Source: CAYUWG01 sp964448285 (GTDB lineage: Bacteria > Bacteroidota > Ignavibacteria > SZUA-365). From it: DNA of 13,182 nt. This document shows positions 1 through 7,200 of this stretch, one piece after another; positions within the stretch are counted from its first letter, which is position 1; each line of letters begins with the position of its first letter. The notes under the pieces are model-generated. The model saw only the letters and a program-made list of their open reading frames with translations, was not told the origin of the DNA and searched no databases. The position numbers were made by a program, and so were the translations under genes. The DNA is taken from assembly GCA_964448285.1 (NCBI GenBank), contig CAYUWG010000084.1, positions 1 through 13,182 of the forward strand, given 5' to 3'.

Positions 1-1
1 G

Positions 2-1198
2 CTTCTCGCTCTCGTTTTCTGGATTACCATCGAAGGAGCCAACGTGCCATCTGCGTTCCTTGCGTCATTGCTCGTCGATACACTGCATCCGACGTTGAAG
101 CATTTCGGAATGACGATCGGTCTTCCTCTCTGGTTGAATGGTTTTCTTTTCGATGGAATGTATCTCGCGTGTGCGTGGGTTATCAGCGTCATGCTTCCGC
201 CGATGGCGATCTTCTTTCCGCTCTTCACATTGCTGGAAGACTTCGGCTACCTGCCGCGTGTAGCGTTCAATCTCGATCGACTTTTCCGGAGAGTCGGAGC
301 GCACGGGAAGCAAGCGCTGACGATGGCAATGGGGTATGGCTGCAATGCTGCCGGCGTCATCGCGACGCGCATCATCGATAGTCCGAGAGAACGATTGATC
401 GCAATCATCACGAACAACTTCTCGCTTTGCAACGGGCGCTGGCCAACGCAGATTCTCATTGCGACCATTTTCATCGGCAGTGTGGTGCCGGTACATCTTG
501 CGAGTGTCGTCTCGGCAGCCGCTGTCGTGGGCGTAGCGCTTCTCGGTATTTGCTTCGTCTTTCTCGTGTCATGGGGTCTCTCGCGAACGATGTTGAAGGG
601 CGAAGCATCATCGTTCAGCCTAGAACTTCCACCGTACAGGCCGCCGAGAATTCTCCAGACCCTCTACACGTCCCTGATAGATCGAACGATCATCGTGCTG
701 TGGCGTGCGGTTGTGTTTGCCCTTCCCGCCGGCGCAGTCATCTGGCTGACTTCCAACGTCACGATACATGACCTGAGCATTGCAGAACACTTCATTCGAT
801 TTACGGATCCGTTCGGATTGCTGATCGGTTTGAACGGCGTCATCCTTCTTGCCTATATCATCGCGATCCCTGCAAACGAGATCGTCATCCCGACCGTCCT
901 GATGCTGACGGTGCTCTCTCTCGGTTTGCATGACGTCGGCAGCGGAACCGGCGTGATGTTCGAACTGGAATCCTTGCGGGATACTTCATCGCTCTTACAT
1001 GCCGCAGGTTGGACGACATTGACCGGCATCAACCTGATGCTCTTTAGTTTATTGCATAATCCATGCTCGACGACGATCTATACGATTTACAAAGAGACAC
1101 AGAGCATAAAGTGGACGGCAGTCGCCTCCATACTGCCAATCCTGTTAGGTCTCCTCGTATGTTTTTTCGTTGCACAGGCTTGGGGACTCAGTCTGTGA
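2..1198 (+). CDS. feoB: Ferrous iron transporter FeoB, C-terminal membrane part (5' end outside window)
   Basis: FeoB imports Fe2+ across the inner membrane using an N-terminal G domain and a C-terminal membrane permease made of gate domains. Only the permease is present; the frame is open from base 2, so the G domain lies to the left of the window. Visible family signatures are WITIEGANVPS near the start, a leucine/proline-rich FPLFTLLEDFGYLPR segment, DRLFRRVGAHGKQ, the GYGCN gate motif, ATRIIDSPRERL, and a second gate with NEIVIP and NPCSTTIYTIYKET. The LCNGRWPTQ segment resembles the FeoB subtype that usually reads PCNGRFPT. Several hydrophobic membrane helices are evident, including the last one before the stop. 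A GTG at 44 is internal, because homology continues upstream of it. The gene is convergent with the next one, with a gap of only 6 nt. The identification is very secure; iron-dependent regulation cannot be judged from this fragment. Confidence 0.96.
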   Translation, partial: LLALVFWITIEGANVPSAFLASLLVDTLHPTLKHFGMTIGLPLWLNGFLFDGMYLACAWVISVMLPPMAIFFPLFTLLEDFGYLPRVAFNLDRLFRRVGAHGKQALTMAMGYGCNAAGVIATRIIDSPRERLIAIITNNFSLCNGRWPTQILIATIFIGSVVPVHLASVVSAAAVVGVALLGICFVFLVSWGLSRTMLKGEASSFSLELPPYRPPRILQTLYTSLIDRTIIVLWRAVVFALPAGAVIWLTSNVTIHDLSIAEHFIRFTDPFGLLIGLNGVILLAYIIAIPANEIVIPTVLMLTVLSLGLHDVGSGTGVMFELESLRDTSSLLHAAGWTTLTGINLMLFSLLHNPCSTTIYTIYKETQSIKWTAVASILPILLGLLVCFFVAQAWGLSL

Positions 1199-1204
1199 AG
1201 ACGA

Positions 1205-2023
1205 CTATTTCCTTGGTGCTTGTTTTTTCTTTTGTGAAGGCTGTACGGTGTACTTCCGTTCCTCGAACGCAGGAAACATCAGGTTCCATTTTTCCACGAT
1301 CGCTTTCGCAAAGCCTTCAGCCGATTCGGCGTTCTGTGCCGTAATCACTCTGTCGTCAGCCACGACGTTTTTTTTAAAAGGCCCTAAATCGAAAATCACG
1401 CCGCCGCTATACCGGATCGACTGTTCGAGTTTTATCGGGACCTCCCACTGTGTATCGAGCGTCTTTTCTTCCGCTTCCGTAGCACAGGTGACCCTTCGGA
1501 AATCGAGGAAATTCGTTCCGTCCGGTTTCTTCATTTGCAGGAAGACAGCGGTACCGTGTGAAATCGCCGCGACGATCCCGCCGACTTCATGAAGCGCAGA
1601 TGCAGCGGTCGCAATGGATGGAATTTCCACGAAGTCCCAAAGCGCACCGTGCCCACCGATGAAAACGATCACACCGATTCGTGTAACATCGACTTCGGTA
1701 ACAGCCTTGGTATTCTGCAGCGCTTCCTGAAGCGTGGCGTTCGTAAGAAATTTCTGAATCAGCGTGTCCTTTGGATCGAATGACGCGGAATCAGGTGTCG
1801 TCATTCCACCCATCGGACTTGCGAACACAAGGCCGAATCCGCCTTTGCCCAATCCCTCGACAACATGCACGAGCTGCGTAAGGTTATAGCCTGTCTTTTT
1901 CTCCTTGCTCGTCATTGTAGAGCGATTCGTGAGAACGATGAGAGCATTCTTCTCAAAACGGGATTGACCTGATCCGGGAAACGCAATTGTACTCAGCGCT
2001 ATGACGATGATGACGAGTTTCAT
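1205..2023 (-). CDS. Exported DJ-1/PfpI (Hsp31-like) family protein with altered active site
   Basis: This 272-residue protein begins with a signal peptide (hydrophobic residues about 3-16, likely cleavage near GSGQS at 18-21). It then follows the DJ-1/Hsp31 fold: TGYNLTQL (44-51), ASPMGG (69-73), GGHGALWDF (123-131), the nucleophile elbow AAISHGTA (152-159), and VPIKLE...TAQNAES near the C-terminus. The C-terminal tail is Lys-rich. Family members are glyoxalases, deglycase-like enzymes or chaperones that use a Cys-His pair assisted by a Glu. Here the elbow Cys is Ser155 (codon TCA), followed by His156, and the usual Glu of the TGxxxxE motif is Gln50 (CAG). It may therefore be a binding protein or chaperone, or use Ser. 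It is the last gene of a minus-strand run, 33 nt after the cytochrome gene, and is probably cotranscribed. The start is supported by the signal peptide and an AAGGAAAG upstream. The family call is confident; the activity is unknown. Confidence 0.88.
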   Translation of the reverse strand: MKLVIIVIALSTIAFPGSGQSRFEKNALIVLTNRSTMTSKEKKTGYNLTQLVHVVEGLGKGGFGLVFASPMGGMTTPDSASFDPKDTLIQKFLTNATLQEALQNTKAVTEVDVTRIGVIVFIGGHGALWDFVEIPSIATAASALHEVGGIVAAISHGTAVFLQMKKPDGTNFLDFRRVTCATEAEEKTLDTQWEVPIKLEQSIRYSGGVIFDLGPFKKNVVADDRVITAQNAESAEGFAKAIVEKWNLMFPAFEERKYTVQPSQKKKQAPRK

Positions 2024-2056
2024 TTGGACATCTTTCCTTTCACTACGAGGGAGTCA

Positions 2057-2404
2057 TTACAGAGTAAGTACATAGTCAACGAGAGTATGAAGCTCTGCTT
2101 CTTCGAGATACCCATAACGGGGCATCATCGCGGGGTATGAGCGGGAAAGCTTGGGGAAGCGATTCTTCTCACGAAATGCATCCGGATCTTTCAGGTACTC
2201 GACAAGCTGTTCCCTTGAATAGCGTTTCTCGAGATTGCGGAGCTTCGGCCCTTGCGGTGTTCCGTCGGCGTTTTCGCCATGGCAGAGGATGCAGCTCTTA
2301 GAGTGGAACAAGGTCTTTCCTTTGTCGGAAATTTCGGGCGCATCGTTCCCACACGCAGCGATCGAGATTGCCACGCAGAGAAGGAGTATTGTCACGTTGG
2401 TCAT
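2057..2404 (-). CDS. Lipoprotein-type class I cytochrome c
   Basis: This is a small c-type cytochrome of 115 residues, an electron carrier on the outer side of the inner membrane. The haem-binding motif CILCH (Cys38, Cys41, His42) is followed by GENADGTPQGP, typical of class I domains. A Met at about 93-94 in PAMMPRYG is the likely sixth haem ligand, and the C-terminal helix ends in LHTLVDYVLTL. The N-terminus has a hydrophobic segment ending in IAAC (Cys18), a lipobox, so the mature protein is probably lipid-anchored. I chose the ATG at 2404 rather than one eight codons earlier, because it places the signal peptide correctly and follows an AAGGAA ribosome site. Its ATG overlaps the upstream ridA stop (ATGA, 4 nt), which implies translational coupling. 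Its redox partner is not visible in the window. Confidence 0.92.
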   Translation of the reverse strand: MTNVTILLLCVAISIAACGNDAPEISDKGKTLFHSKSCILCHGENADGTPQGPKLRNLEKRYSREQLVEYLKDPDAFREKNRFPKLSRSYPAMMPRYGYLEEAELHTLVDYVLTL

Positions 2405-2844
2405 TTGCTCTTCCTTACCGCGATGCAACTGATTTCGACGAGCGCATTCATCGGCAGACGCGAAACCTCGACTGTTGCCCGTGCAGGTGGATTGGCTGGA
2501 AAGACTTTCGCGTACTCATCATTCATTGCCGTGAAGTCGTCGATATTCTTCAGGTAAACCGTGCATGAGACTACGTCGCTCATCGTACAACCGGATGCTT
2601 CAAGTACAGCGGTGACGTTCGCAAGAGCTTGCCGCGTTTGCTCGCGAATACCGCCTTCCACCAGTTTCCGGGTTTGCGGCTCGAGACCGATTTGCCCGGA
2701 GGCGAATACGAACCCGGCAACTTCGACGGCCTGGCTGTACGGCCCGATGGCTTTCGGCGCTTTTTCGGAAGTGATGATCGTCTTCTGCGCGGACGCTGAG
2801 AACTGTAGTGCAAGAACACCGACGAGGAGAACGAATGAACGCAT
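2401..2844 (-). CDS. Exported RidA (YjgF/YER057c/UK114) family protein
   Basis: RidA proteins are small trimeric enzymes that hydrolyse reactive enamine/imine intermediates, normally in the cytosol. This 147-residue version carries an N-terminal signal peptide (about residues 1-20, ending FSASAQ), which predicts export. The RidA core follows directly: APKAIGPYSQAV (29-40), SGQIGLEPQT, TVYLKNIDDF and PARATVEVSRLP. The catalytic arginine (Arg122) and the Glu fifteen residues later (Glu137) are both kept, so it looks enzymatically competent. I chose the ATG at 2844 over one eight codons upstream, because the earlier one adds a polar stretch that overlaps the preceding gene. It lies 2 nt after the stop of a second ridA and overlaps the cytochrome gene start by 4 nt. 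It is clearly a paralogue of its neighbour, retargeted to the envelope. A haem- or protein-binding role instead of deaminase activity is possible. Confidence 0.92.
   Translation of the reverse strand: MRSFVLLVGVLALQFSASAQKTIITSEKAPKAIGPYSQAVEVAGFVFASGQIGLEPQTRKLVEGGIREQTRQALANVTAVLEASGCTMSDVVSCTVYLKNIDDFTAMNDEYAKVFPANPPARATVEVSRLPMNALVEISCIAVRKSK
2411..2416 (-). promoter_or_regulatory. Ribosome binding site of the cytochrome c gene (AAGGAA)
   Basis: AAGGAA lies inside the last codons of the exported ridA gene, 6 nt before the ATG at 2404, and supports that start over the earlier ATG at 2428. Confidence 0.65.
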
Positions 2845-2846
2845 GG

Positions 2847-3227
2847 TCAGTCCGTTACAGCAATGCAACTGATTTCAACCAATCCATCTTTGGGAAGACG
2901 GGCGACTTCAATTGCCGCGCGGCTTGGAGGAGTCTCTGGGAAGAAGGTCGCATAGACTTCGTTCATCGCGGTGAAGTCATTCATGTCTTTCAGATAGACG
3001 GTGCAAGCCGTGACGTTCGCTAGCGATGCGCCTCCTGCTTCGAGGATGTTCCTGATATTTTCGAGCGCGCGTCTTGTCTGCTCTCTGACGCCTCCCTCGA
3101 CGAAGTTCATCGTCATCGGATCTAAGCCGAGTTGTCCTGAAACGAAAATGAGGTTGCCTGCCTGTACGGCTTGATTGTAAGGGCCTATGGCTTTGGGCGC
3201 GTTGTCTGTTGAGATGGTCGTGGGCAT
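2847..3227 (-). CDS. ridA: RidA family reactive intermediate (enamine/imine) deaminase, cytosolic
   Basis: This 126-residue protein has the standard RidA length and no signal peptide. RidA hydrolyses 2-aminoacrylate and related enamines/imines made by PLP enzymes, which protects those enzymes from damage. Signatures are NAPKAIGPYNQAV (Tyr17), SGQLGLDP, TVYLKDMNDFTAMNEVYATFF and PSRAAIEVARLPKDG. The catalytic Arg103 and Glu118 have the same spacing as in the E. coli protein. The ATG at 3227 is chosen because it gives the family N-terminus and sits 6 nt from a strong GAGGAG site. In-frame codons further upstream overlap hicA and are not family-like. It lies 14 nt after the hicA stop and 2 nt before the exported ridA, so it is embedded in the minus-strand operon. 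Function is confident at the family level. Confidence 0.95.
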   Translation of the reverse strand: MPTTISTDNAPKAIGPYNQAVQAGNLIFVSGQLGLDPMTMNFVEGGVREQTRRALENIRNILEAGGASLANVTACTVYLKDMNDFTAMNEVYATFFPETPPSRAAIEVARLPKDGLVEISCIAVTD

Positions 3228-3233
3228 GAGTTT

Positions 3234-3239
3234 CTCCTC
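3234..3239 (-). promoter_or_regulatory. Ribosome binding site of ridA (GAGGAG)
   Basis: GAGGAG on the minus strand lies 6 nt before the ATG at 3227. It sits in the 14-nt gap after the hicA stop and decides the ridA start against longer in-frame alternatives. Confidence 0.8.
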
Positions 3240-3241
3240 GC

Positions 3242-3478
3242 TTATTTTTCTTGATAGGCTTTCAGGAAATCGCCTCGAGAGATACCACACTGGTTGAGTA
3301 TTGCTCTCAACGTTCCGATTCTGATAGTCTTGTGATAAGGCATAACGAGTGGCGTAATTGAACCGTCGATGTTCGTTCGTTCCATGATGATATGATTACC
3401 CCGACGTACTTCTTCGAATCCCAATCTTTCTAATGCCCTCATTACTTTGGTGAGAGGTGCATCAGCCGGAAACATCAC
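3242..3478 (-). CDS. hicA: HicA-like toxin (mRNA interferase), type II toxin-antitoxin
   Basis: HicA toxins are small double-stranded-RNA-binding-fold proteins that cleave mRNA using a conserved histidine. This 78-residue protein shows the family layout: an N-terminal helix, GFEEVRRGNH with the likely catalytic His29, a beta segment ending in PLVMPYH, then IGTLRAILNQCGIS and a final DFLKAY helix. The start may be the GTG at 3478 or the ATG immediately after it; both overlap the hicB stop (GTGATG). The overlap implies coupled translation with the antitoxin. The order is antitoxin first and toxin second, the reverse of the best-studied hicAB loci but seen in many others. The adjacent genes downstream are ridA genes, so the pair sits at the head of a metabolic operon. 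The toxin looks intact. Confidence 0.88.
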   Translation of the reverse strand: MMFPADAPLTKVMRALERLGFEEVRRGNHIIMERTNIDGSITPLVMPYHKTIRIGTLRAILNQCGISRGDFLKAYQEK

Positions 3479-3714
3479 GTCGATAAACCTGCATCAGCGA
3501 TGAACGCTTCGATTATCCGAGCATCGTCTTCGAAATGTGATTCGAAAGTTTTCTTTCCATAGTGTTCGATGAAAAGTGCAATTGCGCTCTCAGTGTCCTT
3601 CAATGCTTCCTCGTACGTATCGCCTTGTCCGACGATTGCGCCGCGCGTAAAACCTAAAGGGTAGCCAACGAATCCATCAGGATGTTTTTCAATTACGATT
3701 TTCACGGTTTCCAT
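3475..3714 (-). CDS. hicB: HicB-like antitoxin, short form
   Basis: The 79-residue product is the partial RNase H-like fold of HicB antitoxins, which bind and neutralise HicA. Signatures are VIEKHPDGFVGYPLG (8-22) and GQGDTYEEALKDTESAIALFIEHYG (30-54). Longer HicB proteins carry a C-terminal ribbon-helix-helix or helix-turn-helix DNA-binding domain for autoregulation. Here only about 25 residues follow the core and no such domain is visible, so operon control may depend on another factor. The start ATG at 3714 has a GAGGAG site (3720-3725) at 5-nt spacing. It is the first gene of the minus-strand run and its stop overlaps hicA. The family assignment is good; the antitoxin role rests on that pairing. 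Confidence 0.85.
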   Translation of the reverse strand: METVKIVIEKHPDGFVGYPLGFTRGAIVGQGDTYEEALKDTESAIALFIEHYGKKTFESHFEDDARIIEAFIADAGLST

Positions 3715-3719
3715 TTCGG

Positions 3720-3725
3720 CTCCTC
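3720..3725 (-). promoter_or_regulatory. Ribosome binding site of hicB (GAGGAG)
   Basis: GAGGAG on the minus strand lies 5 nt before the hicB ATG and fixes the start at 3714. Confidence 0.75.
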
Positions 3726-3802
3726 GTTTGTCATCACTGAGAAAATAAAGACTTCAAACGAATCTCGCTACCTTTCAGATGATTAGGCTCCCTATGACGT
3801 TG

Positions 3803-3816
3803 GTGATTTCAATCAC
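3803..3816. promoter_or_regulatory. 14-bp palindrome (GTGATT-tc-AATCAC), possible operator
   Basis: Two perfect 6-nt inverted arms are separated by 2 nt, 32 nt before the HIT start and about 90 nt upstream of hicB. The size and position would suit a dimeric repressor in a divergent promoter region. A palindrome this short can arise by chance, so the operator role is only a suggestion. Confidence 0.3.
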
Positions 3817-3835
3817 TAGACGTATCATTCAGAAA

Positions 3836-3841
3836 AAGGAG
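3836..3841 (+). promoter_or_regulatory. Ribosome binding site of the HIT gene (AAGGAG)
   Basis: AAGGAG lies 6 nt before the ATG at 3848. This excludes the earlier in-frame ATG codons at 3779 and 3794 as the main start. Confidence 0.8.
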
Positions 3842-3847
3842 CGCATA

Positions 3848-4189
3848 ATGTCCGATACCATCTTCACCAAAATCATCAACTGCGAAATCCCGGCGACCAT
3901 CGTGTTTGAGGATGAGCACGTAGTTGCTTTTCGCGACGTGAATCCGAAAGCGCCGACACACATCCTTATCGTGCCTCGCAAACCGATCCCTACACTGAAC
4001 GATGCGACCGAAGAAGACAAGACGCTACTCGGTCACATGATGTTGACCGCGAAAAAAATCGCCGCGGATGAAGGTCTCGAAAAAGGCTACCGCCTCGTGA
4101 TGAACTGCCGCGAACAGGCGGGGCAAACCGTCTTCCACATCCACCTGCACCTGATGGGCGGACGTGCGATGCATTGGCCTCCGGGATGA
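3848..4189 (+). CDS. hinT: Histidine triad (HIT) nucleotide-binding protein, HinT type
   Basis: This 113-residue protein is a HinT/HINT1-type purine nucleoside phosphoramidase, a cytosolic dimer that hydrolyses AMP-lysine and similar adenylates. It starts with the usual TIFTKIINCEIPATIVFEDE (residues 4-23), followed by HILIVPRKPI (38-47). The catalytic triad is FHIHLHL with His97, His99 and His101. The C-terminus GGRAMHWPPG closely matches the tail of eukaryotic HINT1, and the length is normal for the family. The start at 3848 follows an AAGGAG site. The gene has no close co-directional partner: the next gene starts 110 nt on and is unrelated. The assignment is very secure; its physiological substrate is not known from sequence. 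Confidence 0.96.
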   Translation: MSDTIFTKIINCEIPATIVFEDEHVVAFRDVNPKAPTHILIVPRKPIPTLNDATEEDKTLLGHMMLTAKKIAADEGLEKGYRLVMNCREQAGQTVFHIHLHLMGGRAMHWPPG

Positions 4190-4299
4190 AATGCTTGTAA
4201 AGGTTATCAACGACTGGAAATCGTGTCACCTTTTCCTTCCTGCCGTGTCTTCACTTTAAGGCCTTTGCGCCGGATTGATTGACCGGAGAAGGAGGTTCG
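4190..4299 (+). promoter_or_regulatory. Intergenic leader before the T9SS paralog array
   Basis: These 110 nt separate the HIT gene from the three-gene array and should hold the promoter of the array. A weak pair of 6-nt arms (AAAGGT at 4199 and ACCTTT at 4228) is followed by a short T run, too poor to call a terminator. No clear promoter boxes stand out. The far end carries the AAGGAGG ribosome site. Confidence 0.4.
4289..4295 (+). promoter_or_regulatory. Ribosome binding site of the first array gene (AAGGAGG)
   Basis: A near-perfect AAGGAGG lies 4 nt before a TTG at 4300. The TTG is followed by Arg-Lys and a hydrophobic stretch, so this site selects TTG 4300 over TTG 4279, which lacks such a site. 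Confidence 0.7.
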
Positions 4300-7200
4300 T
4301 TGAGAAAATTTTTGCTGATGTGTTTCTTGCTTTCACTTGGAAGCGTCACCCATGCCCAACCTGTGTACAACCCGTTGGATACGATGTACTTTGCGCCGCA
4401 AAACATGGGGGTGTGGTTCTCACGTCAAGGATGGATAGCTTACAACCCGCATGCGATGGGTAACGGATGTCAGTGGCCGTCCAGCGGACGTCGCTCTCTG
4501 GTATTTCTCTCGACCTTCGTTTTCGGCGGGAAGGTTGCTGATACGATTCGCGCTTCCGGCAATAACTATTGGCAATGCTATCGACCCGGACCGATTATGG
4601 ATGGGAAACTTACTGCAGATACGCTGAATGAGCGGTATCGCATCCATCGCATTCGAAAGGGTGACGTTACGAGTAGAGACTATCTTGAATGGCCGGGCGA
4701 ACTTGGCGCGCCTGTGGATGCATCTAGTAGGCCATTGCTCTATGGTGTTGACCAGATCTTCTTTATTATGAATGATCTTGACACCACTCGAATTCGCAAG
4801 AACTTCTTCAGCACCCCGCTCGGCTTGGAAGTGCACTGTCTCGTGTGGGCGCACGATGTTCCTTTTCTGAGGGATGTGTTATTCATCAAATACACGTACA
4901 TCCACAAAGGTGTGGACTCTGTTCGGAATGCTTACATCCTTCATTTTGTAGATCACGATTTGGGGCACCCGGGCGATGACCTGGTCGGAAGCGATACGCT
5001 CCGCCGGATGGTGTATGGCTACAATGCACCCGACGTTGATGCAGGGTATGGTCTTCCTCCCGCGCTCGGTGTGGTAGCAATTCAGACTCCAATAGTGAAA
5101 GCTGCTCCTGAATCGATTGCTCGTTGGAAGAATGGTTTTGTTCGAGGATACAGAAACGTGAATGTCTCTTCGACAGTCGCGCCTCTAAAGAACTATGGGA
5201 ATTCATTTCGGGACGTGTGGCCTTCTCCAACCGCACCACAGCGCTGGTACAGCTTTATGAAGGGTGAAGGATTCAACGAGCAAATGATCAATCCGAAAAC
5301 AGGTGTACCATCATCGTTCTGGTTCTCTGGAGATCCGATCTCACAAACCGGTTGGATCATGAGCGATGGATTCACGGATAGGAATGGAACCTTTTATCCC
5401 GAGCAACCGGCTGATAAGCGCATGGCGATCTCGACCGGTCCGTTCGACTTCGCTCCGGGGGATACACAGGAGGTTGTCATCGCGTACGTAGCCGCACGCG
5501 CGTCGCGGAATACGAGCGCCATACAAGGTCTGCGGGACCTCGCGGAGGCAGCGCGAGCCGTGCACGACTTCACGCTCACGATGTCTTCGACCAAGGTAGA
5601 AATCATCTCGACCTCGGCTGATGAAACGGATCTGGAACTCATCGCTGAGGGGCAACCGGGGGAGTCAGTCGCGGCACAGGTTCTCTCCATGAGCGGAGAT
5701 ACGCTCGCCACGGTACCGTTGCACGACGACGGGCTGCATGGGGATGACGCAGCGAACGACGGCGTGTATCGCGCGACACAAACATTCAAGGCACAACTCG
5801 ATGGTGTGAATGTTTCATTCCTCGTTTCTCATCCTGGAAGTCAACAATACCATCTCCCGGGGAAACTCTCTATTCCTCTCGTCGGGTCTGTGGCGATCAA
5901 TTCCATAAAGATCGTGGATGAGTATAATGACGACGGGCGTGCAAATCCGGGTGAAGAGCTTCGTTTGAATAATGTCATACAGAACGACACGAACTGGGAA
6001 CTGGAAGGGATGTTTGTTGACAGACCGGTCGAATTTGTAAACCTCTACGGGTACGAAAGAATCCCATACCCCGTCATTCCAAGTCATGGCATAAAACCGG
6101 ACAATGATTCCACTGATGTGCATCGTTCCTATTCGTTCAGCGTGCCCGTCGATGCTCCTCTGAGTACGTCCTACACATGGAACTTCGACCTCTTTCAACC
6201 TCAAGAAAATAATTATTGGTTCGACACCGCATCGGTGTTTGTGGAACCACCGTTGCGCGAAGCATACGATGCACTCATGATCCATCTGAAGGGACCTTCC
6301 ACACAACGGTTGGGTGTGCGCATTCTTGATCCGTCACAACTTCAGGACAGGACATATGTTGCAACGATCGAAGGAGGTTACCCGCGATGGGGAGGCACTC
6401 GCAGTGCAAGTCTTCACGATTCACTCACAGGTCTCGTACTCACGAAGTCATTCGCCCTCGATGGATTTGAAGGTCGCGCGCCAGTTCAGGACGGTTTCAG
6501 GATTGTAAACGGGACCATTACTAATCTGATTCCATTGTATAAGGTTGAACATACAACTCCAACCATTGACAGTTTGTTTTATAAACCGAATCTCAATCTT
6601 TCGAATGAGTTACAATACTCTGACTACAAACCCGTCATCATTCGATTCGGGCCCCCGGGACAATCTGTCCATCGATTTTTCAATAAGATCTATCGCGGAT
6701 ATTTAAACCAGTCGATTCAAGCCTACACTCTGGAATCTGATGGAACACGACGGCAGATAAACGTGGCAATCCATTCGGACAGTCTGTACTGGTTCGTTAT
6801 CTACCTTTTTCATTCGACGTACACTAATGAGACGATCGACCGATATACACATTGGCCGATCAGTAGCGAGTCCCATGATGTCATCTCTTCTCTCATGTCG
6901 AGGATTCATCCGTTTCTTGAACTTCCTGAGATCACCGGAGAAATAGTCGCTCGGCCATCGATCCCTGCCACGGCGGAGGATGTCTATATCTTTCAACCAC
7001 GCCATTTCCTCATCGCCCGCAGACTCGGTTCGCCATCCGGTTTCCAATTTGGAACGAGCTACCCGAATCCGTTCCATACCTCGATCGCCATTCCCTTTGA
7101 AATCGAAGAAGACGCTCATGTAAGGATCGATATTTACAATGGAATCGGTCAACACGTCCACTCGATCTATGATGCATTTACGACAAAAGGAAAATCCATC

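Larger units (their letters stand above)
3715..3847. promoter_or_regulatory. Divergent intergenic region between hicB and the HIT gene
   Basis: These 133 nt separate divergently read hicB (minus) and the HIT gene (plus), so they should hold promoters for both. They include both ribosome sites and one short perfect palindrome. I could not place a convincing -7/-33 pair of the Bacteroidota type, so exact promoter positions are not called. An in-frame upward extension of the HIT frame to 3779 crosses this region but is not family-like. Confidence 0.5.

Noticed and set aside
44..46. GTG as the start of the feoB-like gene
   Set aside because: FeoB homology (FWITIEGAN) continues in frame upstream to the window edge, so the GTG is internal.
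1170..1592. Plus-strand frame opposite the DJ-1-like gene
   Set aside because: A shadow of the minus-strand gene, with no recognisable protein features.
3779..3847. Longer HIT protein starting at 3779
   Set aside because: The extra 23 residues are not family-like, and the ATG at 3848 has an excellent ribosome site.
4199..4233. Possible terminator after the HIT gene (AAAGGT ... ACCTTT plus T run)
   Set aside because: The stem is only 6 bp with a loop of more than 20 nt, so it is too weak to call.
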